This document shows positions 57,216-58,297 of a stretch of 58,297 nucleotides of DNA, in pieces. The number at the start of each line of letters is the position of its first letter. Positions within the stretch are counted from its first letter, which is position 1. Where the stretch lies: assembly GCF_000341005.1 (NCBI RefSeq), contig NZ_ANBD01000105.1, forward strand, positions 1 to 58,297. The letters run 5' to 3'. The DNA is from Nocardiopsis alkaliphila YIM 80379 (lineage in GTDB: Bacteria; Actinomycetota; Actinomycetes; Streptosporangiales; Streptosporangiaceae). Under the pieces are notes generated by a model that had not been told where the DNA came from, ran no database searches, and worked only from the letters and a program-made list of their open reading frames with translations. Both the position numbers and the translations under genes were made by a program.

Positions 57216-58297
57216 CGGAGGACCTTCTCGGTCGGAAGCGACAGATGGGCGGTACGCAGGTGGCCACCCGCCACGGACTCGGCCCAGCCGGTGTCGTGGG
57301 CGACGATCACCGCGGTGCGACCTTCCAAGAGCCGAGCCACGGCGGTGCGCACCGCTGCGGCGTTCTCCGGATCCAAGTGGGCGGTGGGTTCGTCCAGCAG
57401 GACCAGAGGGGCGTCGCGGCACATCGCCCGGGCCAATGCGATCCGTTGACGCTGACCGGCGGACAGGCGAGTACCGCGTTCACCGAGTCGGGTGTCGTAG
57501 CCGTCCGGCAGGGCGGAGACGAACTCGTCGGCCTCGGCCAGGCGTGCGGCCTCGCGAACCCGTTCCAGGTCGGCTCCGGGTGCGCCCAGTCGGATGTTGT
57601 CGGCCACGGACACGTCGAACAGGTAGGGGTGCTGGGGAACCCAGGCGATCCCCAGTCGCCAGTCGTGCGCCGGAACCTTCTCCAAGGGAGTCCACTCACC
57701 CCCGGGGGCGCGGACGCTGATCCGACCCTGGGTGGGCTCGCTCAGGCGTAGCAGCAGCGACAGCAGGGTCGTCTTGCCCGAGCCGCTGGGACCGGTGAGC
57801 AGCAGGTGTTCTCCGGCCCGCACGGTCAGGTCCACCCCGGAAAGGGCGGGAAGGTCACGGCCGGGGTATCGCAGACCCACCCCCTCCAATCGCAGGTCCC
57901 CGGAGGCGGCGGGGGAGGGGCGCCCGGTCGGTACGGGGACGGGGACGTCGGGATCGTCGCCGCGTTCACGGTCCAGTTCGGTGAAGACCTGTTCGGCGGC
58001 GGCGACCCCCTCCATGCTGGCGTGGAAGCGCGCGCCCACCTCGCGCAGCGGAAGGTAGGCCTCGGGTGCCAGGATCAGGACGAGCAGGGCGGTCTGGTAG
58101 TCCATGTGTCCGCCCAGCAGCCGTAGCCCCACCTCGACGGCGACCAGGGCCACCGCGAGGGTGGCCAACAGTTCTAGGGCGAAGGCGGACAAGAACGCGA
58201 TCCGCAGGGTGCCCATGGTGGCCTTGCGGTGGTCGTCGCCGACCTTGCGGATGATGGCGGCCTGGGCCTTGGCCCGGCGGAACACCGCCAGTGTCGG
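57212..58297 (-). CDS. cydD: Thiol reductant ABC exporter subunit CydD, N-terminus cut by window edge
   Basis: The frame runs out of the window at 58297 with coding sequence (TLAVFRRAKAQA) before the first internal GTG, so the gene is partial. Seen: the last two membrane helices (SAFALELLATLAVALVAVEV ... LLVLILAPEAYLPLRE), Walker A GPSGSGKTT, signature LSAGQRQR, Walker B VLLDEPTAHLD and the H-loop AHDTG. It pairs with CydC. cydAB would be expected beyond the edge. Confidence 0.92.
   Translation of the reverse strand, partial: PTLAVFRRAKAQAAIIRKVGDDHRKATMGTLRIAFLSAFALELLATLAVALVAVEVGLRLLGGHMDYQTALLVLILAPEAYLPLREVGARFHASMEGVAAAEQVFTELDRERGDDPDVPVPVPTGRPSPAASGDLRLEGVGLRYPGRDLPALSGVDLTVRAGEHLLLTGPSGSGKTTLLSLLLRLSEPTQGRISVRAPGGEWTPLEKVPAHDWRLGIAWVPQHPYLFDVSVADNIRLGAPGADLERVREAARLAEADEFVSALPDGYDTRLGERGTRLSAGQRQRIALARAMCRDAPLVLLDEPTAHLDPENAAAVRTAVARLLEGRTAVIVAHDTGWAESVAGGHLRTAHLSLPTEKVLR

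Overview
This is a GC-rich actinomycete chromosome segment, most like the Nocardiopsis/Thermobifida side of the Actinobacteria. That placement is inferred from composition, GTG/TTG starts, probable leaderless promoters and gene content. The backbone follows the order known from Mycobacterium tuberculosis and Streptomyces: mnmA, MetE-like, ligA, gatCA, gatB, ilvBNC, serA, leuB, ilvE, cimA, FAH-family, gltX, an IclR regulator, leuCD, hup, cofC, plsC, gpsA, ddl. Accessory blocks are inserted into it.

Layout. 1-3430 (minus): a partial NB-ARC ATPase, a membrane protein and a DUF695-like protein. 3497-9435 (plus): mnmA, a VTT/DedA-like membrane protein, a HAD phosphatase, a MetE-like protein and ligA. 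9567-15855 (plus): a GGDEF-EAL protein, then a three-gene cassette of an ESX-like small protein, a 782-aa helical protein and a PQQ-propeller lipoprotein; base composition drops sharply midway through the large gene. 15936-23793: gatC-gatA and gatB, separated by three minus-strand thioester-domain surface proteins with LPXTG-type anchors. 23977-26682: a PAS-GGDEF-EAL protein. 27062-37435: a branched-chain amino acid (BCAA) and serine supercluster, ilvB-ilvN-ilvC, serA, leuB, ilvE, cimA. 37761-41062: a carbohydrate ABC importer without its own ATPase. 41121-45284: DUF3152 zincin, FAH-family hydrolase, SGNH hydrolase, gltX. 45466-45766: tRNA-Gln(CUG) and two identical tRNA-Glu(CUC). 45820-48665: an NdgR-like IclR regulator divergent from leuC-leuD. 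49025-54472: hup, cofC, plsC-gpsA, a Cys/Met PLP enzyme, ddl. 54714-58297 (minus): EI24/CysZ-like protein, cydC and partial cydD.

How the genes work together. The BCAA genes appear controlled at two levels. Short leader peptides with BCAA codon runs precede terminators upstream of ilvB (L-I-L-V-L) and cimA (I-V-I-I). GTCTC-N7-GAGAC palindromes lie about 60 nt before both leader peptides, and related sites lie near the serA-leuB promoters and in the regulator-leuC divergent region, which suggests the in-window IclR protein as the common regulator. gatCAB, gltX, tRNA-Gln and tRNA-Glu together give the indirect Gln-tRNA(Gln) route. A dispersed repeat of about 146 bp sits just after the stop codons of both mnmA and ilvC. 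No CRISPR array, insertion sequence, transposase or rRNA was seen.
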